Source: Streptomyces gobiensis
Lineage (GTDB): Bacteria; Actinomycetota; Actinomycetes; Streptomycetales; Streptomycetaceae
Direction: 5' to 3'
DNA: 64,000 nucleotides
Assembly: GCF_021216675.1 (NCBI RefSeq)
Contig: NZ_CP086120.1
Coordinates: 2,772,501 to 2,836,500 of the forward strand
Below the pieces are notes generated by a model that ran no database searches, was not told where the DNA came from, and worked only from the letters and a program-made list of their open reading frames with translations. Shown here piece after piece: positions 50,667 through 60,749 of the stretch. The first letter of the stretch is position 1. The number at the start of each line of letters is the position of its first letter. The position numbers and the translations under genes were made by a program.

Positions 50667-51712
50667 TGATGCCCCTCCACCATGCTCTGCTGTTGCTCCT
50701 GCTGCGCGACCGTCCCGCGCAATGCGATCTCCCGGGCCGCCTCCAGATAGGAGAGCGATCCACTGGAACCCGGATCGTATGTGAGTACCGTCTGCCCATA
50801 GCTGGGCGCCTCGGAGATACGGACTGACCGCGGGATATTGGTCCGCAGCACCTCCTTTCCGAAGTGACTGCGCACCTCCTCCGCCACCTGGGAGGCGAGC
50901 CGGGTCCGCCCGTCGTACATGGTCAGCAAAATCGTCGAGACATGAAGCTGGGGGTTGAGGTGCCCCTTCACCAGATCGACGTTCCGCAGCAGCTGCCCCA
51001 GACCCTCCAGCGCGTAGTACTCACACTGGATGGGAATGACCACCTCGGCGCCCGCGACCAACGCGTTGACGGTCAACAGGCCCAGGGAAGGCGGGCAGTC
51101 GATAAAGATGTAGTCGAGGGGCTGCTCATACGCGGTGATGGCGCGCTGCAACCGGCTCTCCCGGGCCACCAGCGAGACGAGTTCGATCTCCGCACCGGCG
51201 AGATCGATCGTGGCAGGAGCGCAGAACAGACCCTCCACATCCGACACCGGCTGGACGACCTCGGAGAGCGGCTTGCTCTCCACCAGGACGTCATAGACCG
51301 ATGGAACATCGGAATGGTGGTCAATCCCCAGCGCTGTGGAGGCATTTCCTTGTGGATCAAGATCGATGACCAGCACCCGCGCACCGTGCAGCGCCAGCGA
51401 GGCAGCGAGGTTGACCGTGGTCGTCGTCTTTCCCACTCCGCCCTTCTGATTGGCCACAACCATGACCCGGGTCCGCTCAGGCCTGGGGAGGCCTTCACCG
51501 GCGCGGTTCATCGCCTCAACCGCCTGCTGGGCGGCGCGACCAATCGGGGTGTCATCCATGGGCGGCGGCGTCTCACGCGTTTCACGTGAAACATCCGCCA
51601 TTGCAGAACGGGGACCGGGGACCGGATCGGCCATCGGCCCTGCGATGTTGGCGTCGGACCGCAACGGTTCACTCTCCTCGACATCAGGCTCGCAATGAAC
51701 AGAGCCTGCCAT
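50663..51712 (-). CDS. parA: chromosome-partitioning ATPase ParA
   Basis: About 349 residues from the ATG at MAGSVHCEP, the start I recall for S. coelicolor ParA. A disordered N-terminus of about 75 residues precedes the deviant Walker [33 protein letters not shown] and [14 protein letters not shown]. It drives ParB-parS complexes during sporulation. The frame stays open upstream to a GTG at 51880, which would add 56 residues encoded by DNA containing a parS site and two DnaA-box-like sites; I treat that part as probably regulatory. A parS site inside the gene is read VSRET. Confidence 0.93.
   Translation of the reverse strand: MAGSVHCEPDVEESEPLRSDANIAGPMADPVPGPRSAMADVSRETRETPPPMDDTPIGRAAQQAVEAMNRAGEGLPRPERTRVMVVANQKGGVGKTTTTVNLAASLALHGARVLVIDLDPQGNASTALGIDHHSDVPSVYDVLVESKPLSEVVQPVSDVEGLFCAPATIDLAGAEIELVSLVARESRLQRAITAYEQPLDYIFIDCPPSLGLLTVNALVAGAEVVIPIQCEYYALEGLGQLLRNVDLVKGHLNPQLHVSTILLTMYDGRTRLASQVAEEVRSHFGKEVLRTNIPRSVRISEAPSYGQTVLTYDPGSSGSLSYLEAAREIALRGTVAQQEQQQSMVEGHQ
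51579..51592. other. parS site 6 (inside parA)
   Basis: Exact GTTTCACGTGAAAC inside the disordered N-terminal coding part of parA, translated Val-Ser-Arg-Glu-Thr. Confidence 0.93.
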
Positions 51713-51748
51713 GCCTTCGGGTTCGTGGACCACTGAGCCCCGCGTACC

Positions 51749-51775
51749 TGTGGACAAATCCTCGTCTGTGGACAT
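51749..51775. promoter_or_regulatory. two DnaA-box-like sites upstream of parA
   Basis: TGTGGACAA (complement of the consensus TTGTCCACA) at 51749-51757 and TGTGGACAT at 51767-51775, 18 bp apart, lie 37-63 bp upstream of the assigned parA ATG. Their periodicity and match suggest DnaA binding in the parAB promoter region. Confidence 0.55.
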
Positions 51776-51864
51776 CTCCGCGGAGCGGGACTGGCGTGAT
51801 TTACGGTCGCGTGGCGCGGCAGCCGCGCGACCGCGACTGATGATTCCATGCAACAAGGAGCGAC

Positions 51865-51878
51865 GTTTCACGTGAAAC
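51865..51878. other. parS site 7 (upstream of parA)
   Basis: Exact GTTTCACGTGAAAC between rsmG and parA, 153 bp upstream of the assigned parA start; it would allow ParB to bind at its own operon's promoter. Confidence 0.93.
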
Positions 51879-51977
51879 ACGATGCACCCGCAACCAGCTA
51901 AGAATGCAACGACACTCCGGAATGCCCAGTTTTGCCGCTTTTATGGAGTATGAGGGGATCCCATCCCCGTGGTGGGT

Positions 51978-52709
51978 TCAGCGGCGGCGACGGCGGGCGG
52001 AACGACCGACCCGGGCCGCCTTGGCTCGCTTTGCCGCGAAGCGCACCCCGCCGGGGCTCTCCCCGACTTCCGCACGCACCACGGTCGACGGCGGATCCAC
52101 GATCCCCTCGCCCACCTGCACCACCGAGGTCTCCACCACCCCGAGCTTCTGCAGCGCGGCCCGCGCCCCCTTCAGCTCCTCCTCGGCAGTGTCACCCTTG
52201 AGCGCCAGCATCTCGCCGTACGGCCGCAGCAGCGGCACGCCCCAGCCCGCCAGCCGGTCCAGCGGCGCCACCGCACGCGCGGTCACCACATGCACCGGCG
52301 GCAGCGTCCCCAGCACCTCCTCGGCCCGCCCTCGCACCACCGTGACATGGTCAAGCCCCAGGAGCTCCACGGCTTCCTGGAGGAAGGTCGTACGCCGCAG
52401 CAGCGGCTCCAGCAGCGTGATCTTGAGGTCCGGGCGTACCAGAGCGAGCGGGATACCCGGCAGCCCGGCGCCCGAACCCACATCGCAGACCGTCACGCCC
52501 TCGGGGACGGCCTCGGAGAGCACCGCGCAGTTCAGCAGATGGCGCCCCCACAGCCGAGGCACCTCACGCGGTCCGATCAGACCGCGGTTGACCCCCGCCT
52601 CCGCCAGCAGCTCCGCATAGCGGATCGCGTCCGGAAGACGGTCACCGAAAACCTCCCGCGCCACCTCCGGAACGGGAGGGAGCTCCTGCGGCGCCACTGG
52701 CTCGGTCAC
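51978..52709 (-). CDS. rsmG: 16S rRNA (guanine-527-N7)-methyltransferase
   Basis: A 243-residue SAM-dependent methyltransferase (also called GidB). SAM motif [22 protein letters not shown] is clear, with [23 protein letters not shown] and [20 protein letters not shown] following. The C-terminus is strongly basic ([17 protein letters not shown]). Methylates G527 of 16S rRNA; loss gives low-level streptomycin resistance. GTG start overlapping the jag stop by 4 nt; same strand as jag-yidC and parAB. Confidence 0.96.
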   Translation of the reverse strand: MTEPVAPQELPPVPEVAREVFGDRLPDAIRYAELLAEAGVNRGLIGPREVPRLWGRHLLNCAVLSEAVPEGVTVCDVGSGAGLPGIPLALVRPDLKITLLEPLLRRTTFLQEAVELLGLDHVTVVRGRAEEVLGTLPPVHVVTARAVAPLDRLAGWGVPLLRPYGEMLALKGDTAEEELKGARAALQKLGVVETSVVQVGEGIVDPPSTVVRAEVGESPGGVRFAAKRAKAARVGRSARRRRR

Positions 52710-53221
52710 GGCAGCACTACCACGCAGCGGTGCGGCTCCTCGCCCTCAGACTCACTGCGCAGACCGGCCTCCGCCACGGCGTCGTGCACGACCTTGCGCT
52801 CAAAGGGCGTCATCGGCTTGAGCTTCACCGGCTCACCGCTGCCCTTGGCCTCCTCGGCCGCCTTGGCGCCCAGCTCCGTGAGCTCCGCGCGCTTACGGGC
52901 ACGGAACCCGGCGATATCCAGCATCAGACGGCTACGGTCACCGGTCTCCCGGTGCACAGCGAGCCGGGTCAGCTCCTGCAGCGCCTCGAGCACCTCACCA
53001 TCCCGGCCGACGAGCTTCTGCAGATCACGGCTGCCGGTGTCACTGATGATCGACACAGCGGCACGGTCCGCCTCAACGTCCATGTCGATGTCGCCGTCGA
53101 GATCCGCGATATCGAGAAGACCCTCAAGGTAGTCAGCCGCGATCTCACCCTCCTGCTCCAGGCGGGTCAGGGTGTCGGTGCCCTCAGCGGTGCCCTCAGC
53201 AGCTTCCGTCGTGTCCGTCAC
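52706..53221 (-). CDS. jag: Jag/SpoIIIJ-associated KH-R3H RNA-binding protein
   Basis: A 171-residue protein. A KH-like domain ([40 protein letters not shown]) precedes an R3H domain ([35 protein letters not shown]). The N-terminal Jag domain is absent or reduced, as in actinobacterial homologues. Lies directly downstream of yidC (14 bp) and overlaps rsmG. Thought to bind RNA near the membrane-insertion machinery; exact role unclear. Confidence 0.93.
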   Translation of the reverse strand: MTDTTEAAEGTAEGTDTLTRLEQEGEIAADYLEGLLDIADLDGDIDMDVEADRAAVSIISDTGSRDLQKLVGRDGEVLEALQELTRLAVHRETGDRSRLMLDIAGFRARKRAELTELGAKAAEEAKGSGEPVKLKPMTPFERKVVHDAVAEAGLRSESEGEEPHRCVVVLP

Positions 53222-53235
53222 TGATGGACTCCTTC

Positions 53236-54324
53236 TTACTTCTTGGACTTCGTGGACTGCGGCTTCTTCTTGCCCTGCTGCGGCTTCTTGCCGCTCGACG
53301 CCCCACCCGAAGCGGGCTTGGCGTTCGGCGTGGGCTTGGCGCTCTGCGCGGGTGTCCCAGCATCGGGCTTCGCGCCAGCGGGCTTCGCCCCACCCGTCTG
53401 ACGCTTGGACTTCGGCTGCCGCTTGGGCTGCTGCCGGGCCGCGCGGGCCTCCTCAACGGCCTTCTTCGCCTCAAGCTCCGCCGGGTCCTCCTTGATCTTG
53501 CCCTTGGCCCGCAGCTTCTCCTGACGCTGCTGGTAGGCGAGAGACCCCGGAGTCGGGTTGCGCTTGATGATGTACATCTGCTGCCCGAGCGTCCACACGT
53601 TCGTGGTCAGCCAGTAGACGAGGACACCGACGGGGAAGTTAATACCGAAGACGGCGAACATGATCGGGAAGACATACATCAGCAGTTTCTGCTGCTGCAT
53701 AAACGGCGTCTTCACCGTCAGGTCGACGTTCTTCGTCATCAGCTGACGCTGGGTGTAGAACTGCGACAGCGACATCAGCACGATCATGATGACCGTGACG
53801 ACGCGGACGTCGGTGAGCGTCGCTTCCGCCAGGTCCTGGACCTCGCGAGCGCCATCCATGAACTTCGCAGCGATCGGAGCACCGAAGATATGCGCGTTAC
53901 GGGCGCTCTCCACCATGCCCGCGTCGAGGACACCGACCGGCTTGTCCTGAGAGATCTTGTTCAGCACCTGGAAGAGCGCGATGAAGAACGGCGACTGCGC
54001 CAGAATCGGCAAGCAGCTGGAGAGCGGGTTGGTGCCCGTCTCCTTGTACAGCTTCATCATCTCTTCGGACTGACGCTGCTTGTCGCTCTTGTAGCGCTCC
54101 TGGATCGCCTTCATCTTCGGCTGGAGCGCCTGCATATTCCGGGTCGCCTTGATCTGCTTCACAAAGAGCGGGATCAGCGCGATCCGGATCAGAACCACCA
54201 GAAAGACGATGGACAGACCCCAGGCCCAGCCGCTGTCCTCGTCAAAGACCAGGCTGAACAGCGAGTGGAACTGGACGATGATCCAGGAAACAGCGGTATA
54301 GAGAGGACCGAGGATCGTGTCCAC
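53236..54324 (-). CDS. yidC: membrane protein insertase YidC
   Basis: A 362-residue insertase. Five membrane helices, with the hydrophilic-groove Arg in the first conserved helix ([39 protein letters not shown]) and the later [15 protein letters not shown] and [29 protein letters not shown] long Lys/Gly/Pro/Gln-rich cytosolic tail (about 90 residues) likely contacts ribosomes. GTG start; preceded by yidD with a 3-nt gap. Confidence 0.97.
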   Translation of the reverse strand: MDTILGPLYTAVSWIIVQFHSLFSLVFDEDSGWAWGLSIVFLVVLIRIALIPLFVKQIKATRNMQALQPKMKAIQERYKSDKQRQSEEMMKLYKETGTNPLSSCLPILAQSPFFIALFQVLNKISQDKPVGVLDAGMVESARNAHIFGAPIAAKFMDGAREVQDLAEATLTDVRVVTVIMIVLMSLSQFYTQRQLMTKNVDLTVKTPFMQQQKLLMYVFPIMFAVFGINFPVGVLVYWLTTNVWTLGQQMYIIKRNPTPGSLAYQQRQEKLRAKGKIKEDPAELEAKKAVEEARAARQQPKRQPKSKRQTGGAKPAGAKPDAGTPAQSAKPTPNAKPASGGASSGKKPQQGKKKPQSTKSKK

Positions 54325-54327
54325 GAA

Positions 54328-54615
54328 TCAGGCTCCTTGGGCGTTGGACTGGGACCGATGCTGCCAGCGGCTGCGCAGCCGCTGATGCCAGACCGGGTGC
54401 TTCCGGGCGGGAACATGGTCGACACCACCGGGCGACCACGGGTTGCAGCGCAGGATGCGCCAGGCGGTCAGTGCCGTGCCTTTCACCGCCCCATGCCGGT
54501 TGATGGCCTCATAGCCGTAGTGCGAGCACGACGGGTAGTACCTGCACACCGGCCCGAGCATCGGACTGATGGTCCACTGGTACAGCTTGATCAACCACAG
54601 CAGCGGAAACTTCAC
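54328..54615 (-). CDS. yidD: membrane protein insertion efficiency factor YidD
   Basis: A 95-residue Yid[39 protein letters not shown] with its conserved Cys residues, then [24 protein letters not shown]. Amphipathic N-terminal helix associates with the inner membrane. The start overlaps the rnpA stop by 4 nt. Confidence 0.97.
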   Translation of the reverse strand: MKFPLLWLIKLYQWTISPMLGPVCRYYPSCSHYGYEAINRHGAVKGTALTAWRILRCNPWSPGGVDHVPARKHPVWHQRLRSRWQHRSQSNAQGA

Positions 54616-54980
54616 GACGGCGGCCCTCCAAGCAGCCGCTGCAGCGCGGTATCGAGATCCCGGGCCAGCTGTTCGTGGTCCGCCTCGCCCGCGCCGGGCA
54701 GCGCCCGTACGACCACCAGGCTACCGGGGGGCAGGAGTGCCAGCCGGTCCCGTATCAGATGGCGCAGGCGCCGCTTCACACGGTTACGGACCACCGCGTT
54801 CCCAACGGCCTTGCTCACGACGAAACCCGCACGCGGTGGGGGAGCGATCTCCCCCGCCGTGTGCGGGTCCGTTCCGCTGCGTAGGTGGACGACAAGAAGC
54901 GGACGTCCAGCCCTGCGTCCTCGGCGTACCGCGGCCGCGAAGTCCTCGCGCCGCCTCAGCCGGTGCTCGGTAGGCAGCAC
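54612..54980 (-). CDS. rnpA: ribonuclease P protein component
   Basis: A 122-residue basic protein: [61 protein letters not shown] with the RNR motif that contacts RNase P RNA. Helps mature tRNA 5' ends. GTG start; 25 bp after rpmH on the same strand. Confidence 0.97.
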   Translation of the reverse strand: MLPTEHRLRRREDFAAAVRRGRRAGRPLLVVHLRSGTDPHTAGEIAPPPRAGFVVSKAVGNAVVRNRVKRRLRHLIRDRLALLPPGSLVVVRALPGAGEADHEQLARDLDTALQRLLGGPPS

Positions 54981-55005
54981 GTCATGGACCTGTGGGTCAG
55001 GCTGC

Positions 55006-55143
55006 TCAGGCCGACAGGCGGGTGCGACCCTTGCTGCGGCGGGTCGCGATGATCGCGCGGCCGGCGCGGGTCCGCATGCGCAGCCGGAAGCCGTGGGTCT
55101 TCGCGCGGCGGCGGTTGTTCGGCTGGAAGGTGCGCTTGCTCAC
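55006..55143 (-). CDS. rpmH: 50S ribosomal protein L34
   Basis: A 45-residue protein, too short for common ORF cutoffs. It reads [19 protein letters not shown], then [20 protein letters not shown] and ends RTRLSA, the complete L34 pattern. GTG start. First gene of the rpmH-rnpA-yidD-yidC run, divergent from dnaA. Confidence 0.96.
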   Translation of the reverse strand: MSKRTFQPNNRRRAKTHGFRLRMRTRAGRAIIATRRSKGRTRLSA

Positions 55144-55581
55144 TCGGGGGCTCCAGAAATGCTTATGTCTCTACGAGACGGGCGTGGGGCGCCGACTGGC
55201 TGTCACCGTGCGCCCACGAGTAGCTCGCAACGCCCGAGTGCACCGCTTCATGATCTTGAGGATCTTTGCCCATCGGAGGCAGGCGGCAGCAGCCATCGAC
55301 AACTCGACCTGGTCACGGTACGCGCGGCTGCCCCATCCGGTCAAACCAGGGCCACTCGGAGGAGCTGAACAGGACGCATGTTGCCGAAATATGGCCGTCC
55401 GTGTGCCCCATGGCCCCGGGGCTCACCACCCCATGACACATTTGTACACACCCTGTGGACAACGACTTGAGGTGCCGCTGCCACGACGACTACCGTGGCC
55501 GAACTTCGATTCCTTCCCAGCCGTCCCAAGAACCACACTTTCGTGGAAAGTGTCCCTCCAGCGAGTGAGAGAGCGTGCCCT
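55144..55581. other. rpmH-dnaA divergent promoter region
   Basis: About 440 bases. It holds the promoters of rpmH and dnaA and one consensus DnaA box (55454-55462). AT content is higher than in the surroundings. Short ORFs present have no ribosome-binding site or recognisable family. Confidence 0.6.
55454..55462 (-). promoter_or_regulatory. DnaA box in the dnaA promoter region
   Basis: TGTGGACAA, the complement of the streptomycete consensus TTGTCCACA, about 120 bp upstream of the dnaA start; consistent with autoregulation known for streptomycete dnaA. Confidence 0.75.
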
Positions 55582-57348
55582 GTGGCTGACCTACCTGCCG
55601 ATCTTGCCGCAGTGTGGCCACGCGTGTTGAAGCACCTCCTCGGGGACGGGCATGGAGTCGAGGCGAAGGACCAACGCTGGCTGCGGGACTGCCAGCCACT
55701 GGTGCTGGTCTCCGGAACCGCACTGCTCGGGGTGCCCAATGAATACGCCAAGGGCGTCCTGGAGGGACGGCTCGCCCCGCTGATCAGCGACGCGCTCAGC
55801 CGCGAATGCCAGCAGCCGATCCGGCTCGCGATCACCGTCACCGGACCGGCCCCCGAAGCCCCGGCCGTACCGCCGCCCACGTCCAGCCCCGAGCAGCGGT
55901 ACGAGGAGCCGCCCCGGTACGAGGAGCAGCGGTACGAGGACTCGCGGTACAACGAGCAGCGGTACGACGAGCAGCGCGAGCTGCCCACCGCCCGCCCGGC
56001 GTATCCGGACTATCCGCACGCACCACAGCCGCAGCAGCCGCAGCCGTCGCAGCACCACCAGCAACCCCAGCGCCAGCCCGGCCAGCCGCAGCCCGGCGCC
56101 TGGCCGCACCAGCGGGAGAGCGAAAGCTGGCAGCCGCCCCGCGATCCCTACCCGCCGCAGCCACAGCAGCCCTCGTACGGGACATACGACTCCTACGAGC
56201 AGCCACAGCACCCCGCACGCCGCTTCGACGAGGCCCCCAAACAGCTCCCCGCGCCCAGCGGCGCCCCCGGACCGCTCGCCGCCCAGCCCGCACCCGCGAC
56301 CGGACCCGGCGAGCCCACCGCCCGGCTGAACCCGAAATACCTCTTCGACACCTTCGTCATCGGCGCCTCCAACCGCTTCGCGCACGCCGCCGCGGTCGCC
56401 GTCGCAGAGGCTCCGGCCAAGGCGTACAACCCGCTGTTCATCTACGGCGAGTCCGGCCTGGGCAAAACGCATCTGCTGCACGCCATCGGCCACTACGCCC
56501 GCAGCCTCTACCCAGGTACCCGGGTGCGCTATGTGAGCTCCGAGGAGTTCACCAACGAGTTCATCAACTCCATCCGTGACGGCAAGGCGGACGCCTTCCG
56601 CAAGCGCTACCGCGACATGGACATCCTGCTGGTCGACGACATCCAGTTCCTCGCGAGCAAGGAGTCGACGCAGGAGGAGTTCTTCCACACCTTCAATACG
56701 CTCCACAACGCCAACAAGCAGATCGTGCTCTCCAGCGACCGGCCGCCCAAGCAGCTGGTCACCCTGGAGGACCGGCTCCGCAACCGCTTCGAGTGGGGCC
56801 TGATCACCGATGTCCAGCCACCCGAGCTGGAGACCCGGATCGCGATCCTGCGGAAAAAGGCGGTGCAGGAGCAGCTCAACGCGCCGCCCGAGGTGCTGGA
56901 GTTCATCGCCTCCCGTATCTCACGCAATATCCGCGAGCTGGAGGGCGCGCTGATCCGGGTCACGGCGTTCGCCAGCCTCAACCGGCAGCCGGTCGATCTC
57001 GGGCTCACGGAGATCGTGCTGAAGGATCTGATCCCGGGCGGGGAGGACGCGACCCCGGAGATCACCGCACCCGCGATCATGGCGTCGACCGCGGACTACT
57101 TCGGGCTGACGGTGGATGATCTGTGCGGCTCCTCACGCAGCCGCGTCCTGGTCACCGCCCGGCAGATCGCCATGTATCTCTGCCGGGAGCTGACCGACCT
57201 CTCGCTGCCGAAGATCGGCGGCCAGTTCGGCGGCCGTGACCATACGACCGTGATGCACGCCGACCGGAAGATCCGTGCGTTGATGGCTGAGCGGCGCTCC
57301 ATTTACAACCAGGTCACCGAGCTCACCAACCGCATCAAGAACGGCTGA
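55582..57348 (+). CDS. dnaA: chromosomal replication initiator DnaA
   Basis: A 588-residue initiator. Domain I ([23 protein letters not shown]), a long flexible domain II (about 85-245) rich in RYE/Q/P with repeated RYxEQRY-type units and Pro-Gln runs, domain III AAA+ core with Walker [20 protein letters not shown] and Walker [16 protein letters not shown], and domain IV with [16 protein letters not shown] that reads DnaA boxes. The GTG at VADLPADL agrees with known streptomycete starts; the longer ORF adds 29 unsupported residues. It opens oriC just downstream. Confidence 0.97.
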   Translation: MADLPADLAAVWPRVLKHLLGDGHGVEAKDQRWLRDCQPLVLVSGTALLGVPNEYAKGVLEGRLAPLISDALSRECQQPIRLAITVTGPAPEAPAVPPPTSSPEQRYEEPPRYEEQRYEDSRYNEQRYDEQRELPTARPAYPDYPHAPQPQQPQPSQHHQQPQRQPGQPQPGAWPHQRESESWQPPRDPYPPQPQQPSYGTYDSYEQPQHPARRFDEAPKQLPAPSGAPGPLAAQPAPATGPGEPTARLNPKYLFDTFVIGASNRFAHAAAVAVAEAPAKAYNPLFIYGESGLGKTHLLHAIGHYARSLYPGTRVRYVSSEEFTNEFINSIRDGKADAFRKRYRDMDILLVDDIQFLASKESTQEEFFHTFNTLHNANKQIVLSSDRPPKQLVTLEDRLRNRFEWGLITDVQPPELETRIAILRKKAVQEQLNAPPEVLEFIASRISRNIRELEGALIRVTAFASLNRQPVDLGLTEIVLKDLIPGGEDATPEITAPAIMASTADYFGLTVDDLCGSSRSRVLVTARQIAMYLCRELTDLSLPKIGGQFGGRDHTTVMHADRKIRALMAERRSIYNQVTELTNRIKNG

Positions 57349-57469
57349 CGCCTGGGGCTGCGGTGCGGCGTGGGGCTTGCTGGGGCTTGCTGGGTGCCTC
57401 TGCGGTGGGCGCCGCCCCCGGCAACCCCTGCTCCGACTGTCCCGGACGGGGTGTCCCCGTATCCCTCCC

Positions 57470-57840
57470 CCAGACTCCGTCTGGGAGGTGCCCCCACCTT
57501 CCCGGCTGCACCGATATGCGGCTCCGCCGCGCGACGAGGCTCCGCCCGGCTCCGGGGTGCCGCAGGTGGGTGTCCCCGTATCCCGCCCCTTCCCGGAAAC
57601 CGGGGCGCGAGCCCCGGACCCCGGGGTTGGCCGGTGCGGGCGGTGGCCGGGTGTTGTGCCCACCCGTGCCGCCCCTCGGGCGGCCCGAGTGCCCACAACA
57701 CGGTGGCGCTCGAGTGCCCACAACACCTCGGGGGTCTGGGGGCGAAGCCCCCAGTTTCGGGAAGGGGCGGGTCAGGGGAATCCCTCCCCCGGCGGCGGCG
57801 CTCAGCCACAACCACCGACGGGCGGCCCGTCGCGGTAGCG
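57470..57840 (+). repeat. dispersed GC-rich structured repeat, copy B (inside oriC)
   Basis: Follows dnaA by about 120 bp and has the same block order as copy A (inverted, 55 kb away): CTTCCCGGCTG, CGGCTCCGCCG, CCGGAAACCGGGGCGCGAG, then the two-storey hairpin with outer arms GTGTTGTG (57651) / CACAACAC (57694) and inner stem GCCGCCC/GGGCGGC, an extra AGTGCCCACAACAC half (to 57726), GTCTGGGGGCG and a GGGGAATCCCTC-like end. The inner stem differs from copy A in sequence but pairs equally well. Confidence 0.72.
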
Positions 57841-58184
57841 CAGGCGCGCCGAAGCCCGGGAGGGGGCTCCCCCGGCGCTGGGGTGTTCGAATGCGTGGGG
57901 GCCGCCCCAAGATGTCCACAGCGCCGGTGGAGTTCGCCCGTCCACACCCTGGGGACCGCGAAGTTGTCCCGAAAGCTTCCACAGCGCGCCCGGCCGGGGC
58001 ATCATCATCCGAGGTCATTGGCCTGTGGAACTGTGAACTCGAAAGATCCACAAGCTGTGGACGACACGGCGGGCGTCAGGCCGCCCCCTGACTTATCCAC
58101 CACCAACCCACAGCATTCCCTGAGTTGTGCACAGCTTCTCCACACCCCTGTCCACTGTTCGGCAACGCGACGCGCCGGATCACC

Positions 58185-58212
58185 GGGTCGTGTGAAAGGC
58201 GTCACACGACCC
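58185..58212. other. 11-bp dyad in the middle of oriC
   Basis: GGGTCGTGTGA and its exact complement flank AAGGCG, between the left and right DnaA-box clusters. It differs from DnaA boxes and may be a binding site for another origin regulator, or a hairpin. Confidence 0.6.
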
Positions 58213-58591
58213 CCACTGTTTGGGCTGTTGAGAACTTGGGGATTCCTGGGGACGACGCTGTGGGGAAGTCAGGGTGGGCTGGGGACCGGGTGTGCAGAAC
58301 TTTTCGCCGTCCACAGCGACCCCCGCTTCGTCCACCGCTGCGCCCACAGGCCCGGTGGACAAAAAATGGGTGCTGACCTGCAGAAACTGAGTTATCCCCG
58401 GAATCCACAGGGCCTACTACTACGACCACAGAGTTAGACCGGGGAAATCGCTTGGAACCGGGGGCTGTGCACAACTCAGGGTGCGGGCGTCCTACCCATC
58501 TCGTCACGACTTGACCCCGAGCCGCACGAGCTGTCAGTGCGGTGCGTCAGACTGGTCTCCGGCAACCAGCAACAGCAGGAGGCGGCTGAAG

Positions 58592-59722
58592 GTGAAGATC
58601 CGGGTAGAGCGCGATGTACTGGCGGAGGCGGTGGCATGGGCCGCCAAGAGCCTTCCCGCCCGTCCGCCGGTGCCGGTCCTCGCAGGACTGCTGCTGAAGG
58701 CGGAGGAGGGGACGCTGAGCCTCTCCGGCTTTGACTACGAGGTCTCGGCCCGGGTCTCGGTCGAAGCGGAGGTGGAGGAGGAGGGCACCGTCCTCGTCTC
58801 CGGCAAGCTCCTCGCCGACATCTGCCGTGCGCTGCCCAACCGGCCCGTTGAGATTTCCACAGACGGTGTACGGGTGAGCGTCGTCTGCGGCTCCTCGCGG
58901 TTCACGCTCCACACCCTCCCGGTGGAGGAGTACCCGGCGCTGCCCGAGATGCCCACCGCTACCGGCACCGTCCCCGGTGAGGTCTTCGCGGCGGCCGCCG
59001 CGCAGGTCGCCATCGCCGCTGGTCGCGACGACACCCTGCCGGTGCTCACCGGTGTGCGGATCGAGATCGAGGGCGACACGGTCACGCTGGCATCCACCGA
59101 CCGCTACCGCTTCGCGGTGCGTGAGTTCCTGTGGAAGCCGGAGACCCCGGATGTCTCCGCTGTCGCGCTGGTCCCGGCCAAGACGCTGCTGGATACCGCG
59201 AAGTCGCTGAGCGGCGGCGACACCGTGTCACTGGCGCTCTCCGGCTCCGGTGCGGGTGAGGGCCTCATCGGCTTCGAGGGCGCGGGCCGCCGTACCACCA
59301 CCCGGCTGCTGGAAGGCGATCTGCCGAAGTACCGCACGCTGTTCCCGACCGAGTTCAACTCGGTCGCGGTGATCGAAACAGCGCCGTTCGTAGAGGCCGT
59401 GAAGCGCGTCGCGCTGGTCGCTGAGCGGAACACTCCGGTGCGGCTGAGCTTTGAGCAGGGCGTACTCATCCTGGAGGCCGGTTCCAGCGATGACGCACAG
59501 GCTGTGGAGCGGGTGGACGCGCGGCTGGAGGGTGACGACATCTCGATCGCCTTCAACCCTGGCTTTCTGCTGGAGGGGCTCAGCGCGATTGACTCGCCGG
59601 TCGCCCAGCTGTCCTTCACCACCTCCACCAAGCCCGCGCTGCTGGGCGGTAAGCCCGCGGTCGACGCGGAGGCGGACGACGCGTACAAGTACCTGATCAT
59701 GCCGGTCCGCCTCAGCGGCTGA
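58592..59722 (+). CDS. dnaN: DNA polymerase III beta subunit (sliding clamp)
   Basis: A 376-residue clamp: MKIRVERDVLAEAVAWAAKSLPARPPVPVLAGLLL, ASTDRYRFAVREF, and the C-terminal YLIMPVRLSG. Three similar domains form a ring around DNA that keeps the polymerase processive. GTG start behind AGGAGGCGG. First gene to the right of oriC. Confidence 0.98.
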   Translation: MKIRVERDVLAEAVAWAAKSLPARPPVPVLAGLLLKAEEGTLSLSGFDYEVSARVSVEAEVEEEGTVLVSGKLLADICRALPNRPVEISTDGVRVSVVCGSSRFTLHTLPVEEYPALPEMPTATGTVPGEVFAAAAAQVAIAAGRDDTLPVLTGVRIEIEGDTVTLASTDRYRFAVREFLWKPETPDVSAVALVPAKTLLDTAKSLSGGDTVSLALSGSGAGEGLIGFEGAGRRTTTRLLEGDLPKYRTLFPTEFNSVAVIETAPFVEAVKRVALVAERNTPVRLSFEQGVLILEAGSSDDAQAVERVDARLEGDDISIAFNPGFLLEGLSAIDSPVAQLSFTTSTKPALLGGKPAVDAEADDAYKYLIMPVRLSG

Positions 59723-59823
59723 GCCAGGCTGAGCTCCGGGGTCCAGCCTGGGCAGGGGGCAGGGGACTGTCCGGCGTAGGCTCGTACGCACGTACGTGAC
59801 GCACAGCAGAAAGGCCCACACTG

Positions 59824-60714
59824 ATGGAGCTCGGTCTCATCGGTCTCGGCAAGATGGGCGGCAATATGCGCGAGCGCATCCGCCGCGCAGGCCACACCGT
59901 TATCGGCTATGACCGCAACGCTGACCTCGCCGATGTCCACAGCCTCAAGGAGCTTGTGGACGCCCTGGAGGGGCCGCGTGTGGTGTGGGTGATGGTCCCG
60001 TCCGGTGCGGCCACCCAGTCCACCATCGATGAGCTGGGCCAGCTGCTCTCGCCCGGCGATATCGTCGTCGACGGCGGCAACTCGCGCTGGACGGATGATG
60101 AGAAGCACGCCGACGAGCTGGCCGCCAAGGGCATTGGCTTTGTTGACTGTGGTGTCTCCGGTGGCGTGTGGGGTCTGGAGAACGGCTATGCGCTGATGTA
60201 CGGCGGTGACCCCGAGCATGTCGCCAGGGTGCAGCCGGTCTTCGACGCGCTGAAGCCGGAGGGCGAGTTCGGCGCCGTCCACGCGGGCAGGGTCGGTGCT
60301 GGCCACTTCGCGAAGATGGTTCACAACGGCATTGAGTACGCGATGATGCAGGCCTTCGCCGAGGGCTGGGAGCTGCTGGAGGCCGTGGACTCGGTGACCG
60401 ATGTCCGCGAGGTCTTCCGTTCCTGGCAGGAGGGCACGGTCATCCGCTCCTGGCTGCTGGATCTGGCGGTCAACGCGCTCGATGGCGATGAGCATCTGGA
60501 CAAGCTGCGGGGTTTCGCGCAGGACTCCGGTGAGGGCCGGTGGACCGTGGAGGCGGCGATCGACAACGCGGTGCCGCTGCCCGCGATCACCGCGTCGCTC
60601 TTCGCCCGGTTCGCCTCCCGGCAGGAGGACTCCCCGCAGATGAAGATGATCGCCGCGCTGCGCAATCAGTTCGGCGGCCATGCGGTCGAGAACAAGGTCG
60701 AGAACAAGAAGTAG
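59824..60714 (+). CDS. gnd: 6-phosphogluconate dehydrogenase, decarboxylating (short form)
   Basis: A 296-residue enzyme, the shorter type lacking the C-terminal extension of the 470-residue form. NAD(P)-binding MELGLIGLGKMGGNMRERI, VVDGGNSRWTDD, FVDCGVSGGVWGLENG and the catalytic HFAKMVHNGIEYAMM are all present. It produces ribulose 5-phosphate and NAD(P)H. The start coenzyme preference is not decidable by eye. Lies 101 bp after dnaN, 35 bp before recF. Confidence 0.95.
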   Translation: MELGLIGLGKMGGNMRERIRRAGHTVIGYDRNADLADVHSLKELVDALEGPRVVWVMVPSGAATQSTIDELGQLLSPGDIVVDGGNSRWTDDEKHADELAAKGIGFVDCGVSGGVWGLENGYALMYGGDPEHVARVQPVFDALKPEGEFGAVHAGRVGAGHFAKMVHNGIEYAMMQAFAEGWELLEAVDSVTDVREVFRSWQEGTVIRSWLLDLAVNALDGDEHLDKLRGFAQDSGEGRWTVEAAIDNAVPLPAITASLFARFASRQEDSPQMKMIAALRNQFGGHAVENKVENKK

Positions 60715-60749
60715 TCCACACGCTGGGGAGGGAGGTCAGGGCGTAGCCC

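Larger units (their letters stand above)
57349..58591. other. oriC, dnaA-dnaN intergenic region
   Basis: The 1.24 kb between dnaA and dnaN carries the replication origin. The left half (57.35-57.85 kb) is a GC-rich repeat mosaic; the right half (57.9-58.48 kb) has at least fifteen DnaA-box-like words. Examples: ATGTCCACA 57912, AGATCCACA 58044, TGTGGACGA 58056, TTATCCACC 58093, TTGTGCACA 58125, TTCTCCACA 58136, CCGTCCACA 58307, GGTGGACAA 58354, GAATCCACA 58401, TGTGCACAA 58466. No classical AT-rich unwinding region stands out, as known for Streptomyces. Confidence 0.93.

Noticed and set aside
57363..58437. Several long ORFs across the dnaA-dnaN gap
   Set aside because: They run through DnaA boxes and repeat blocks, are Pro/Arg-rich and lack ribosome-binding sites; the region is oriC.
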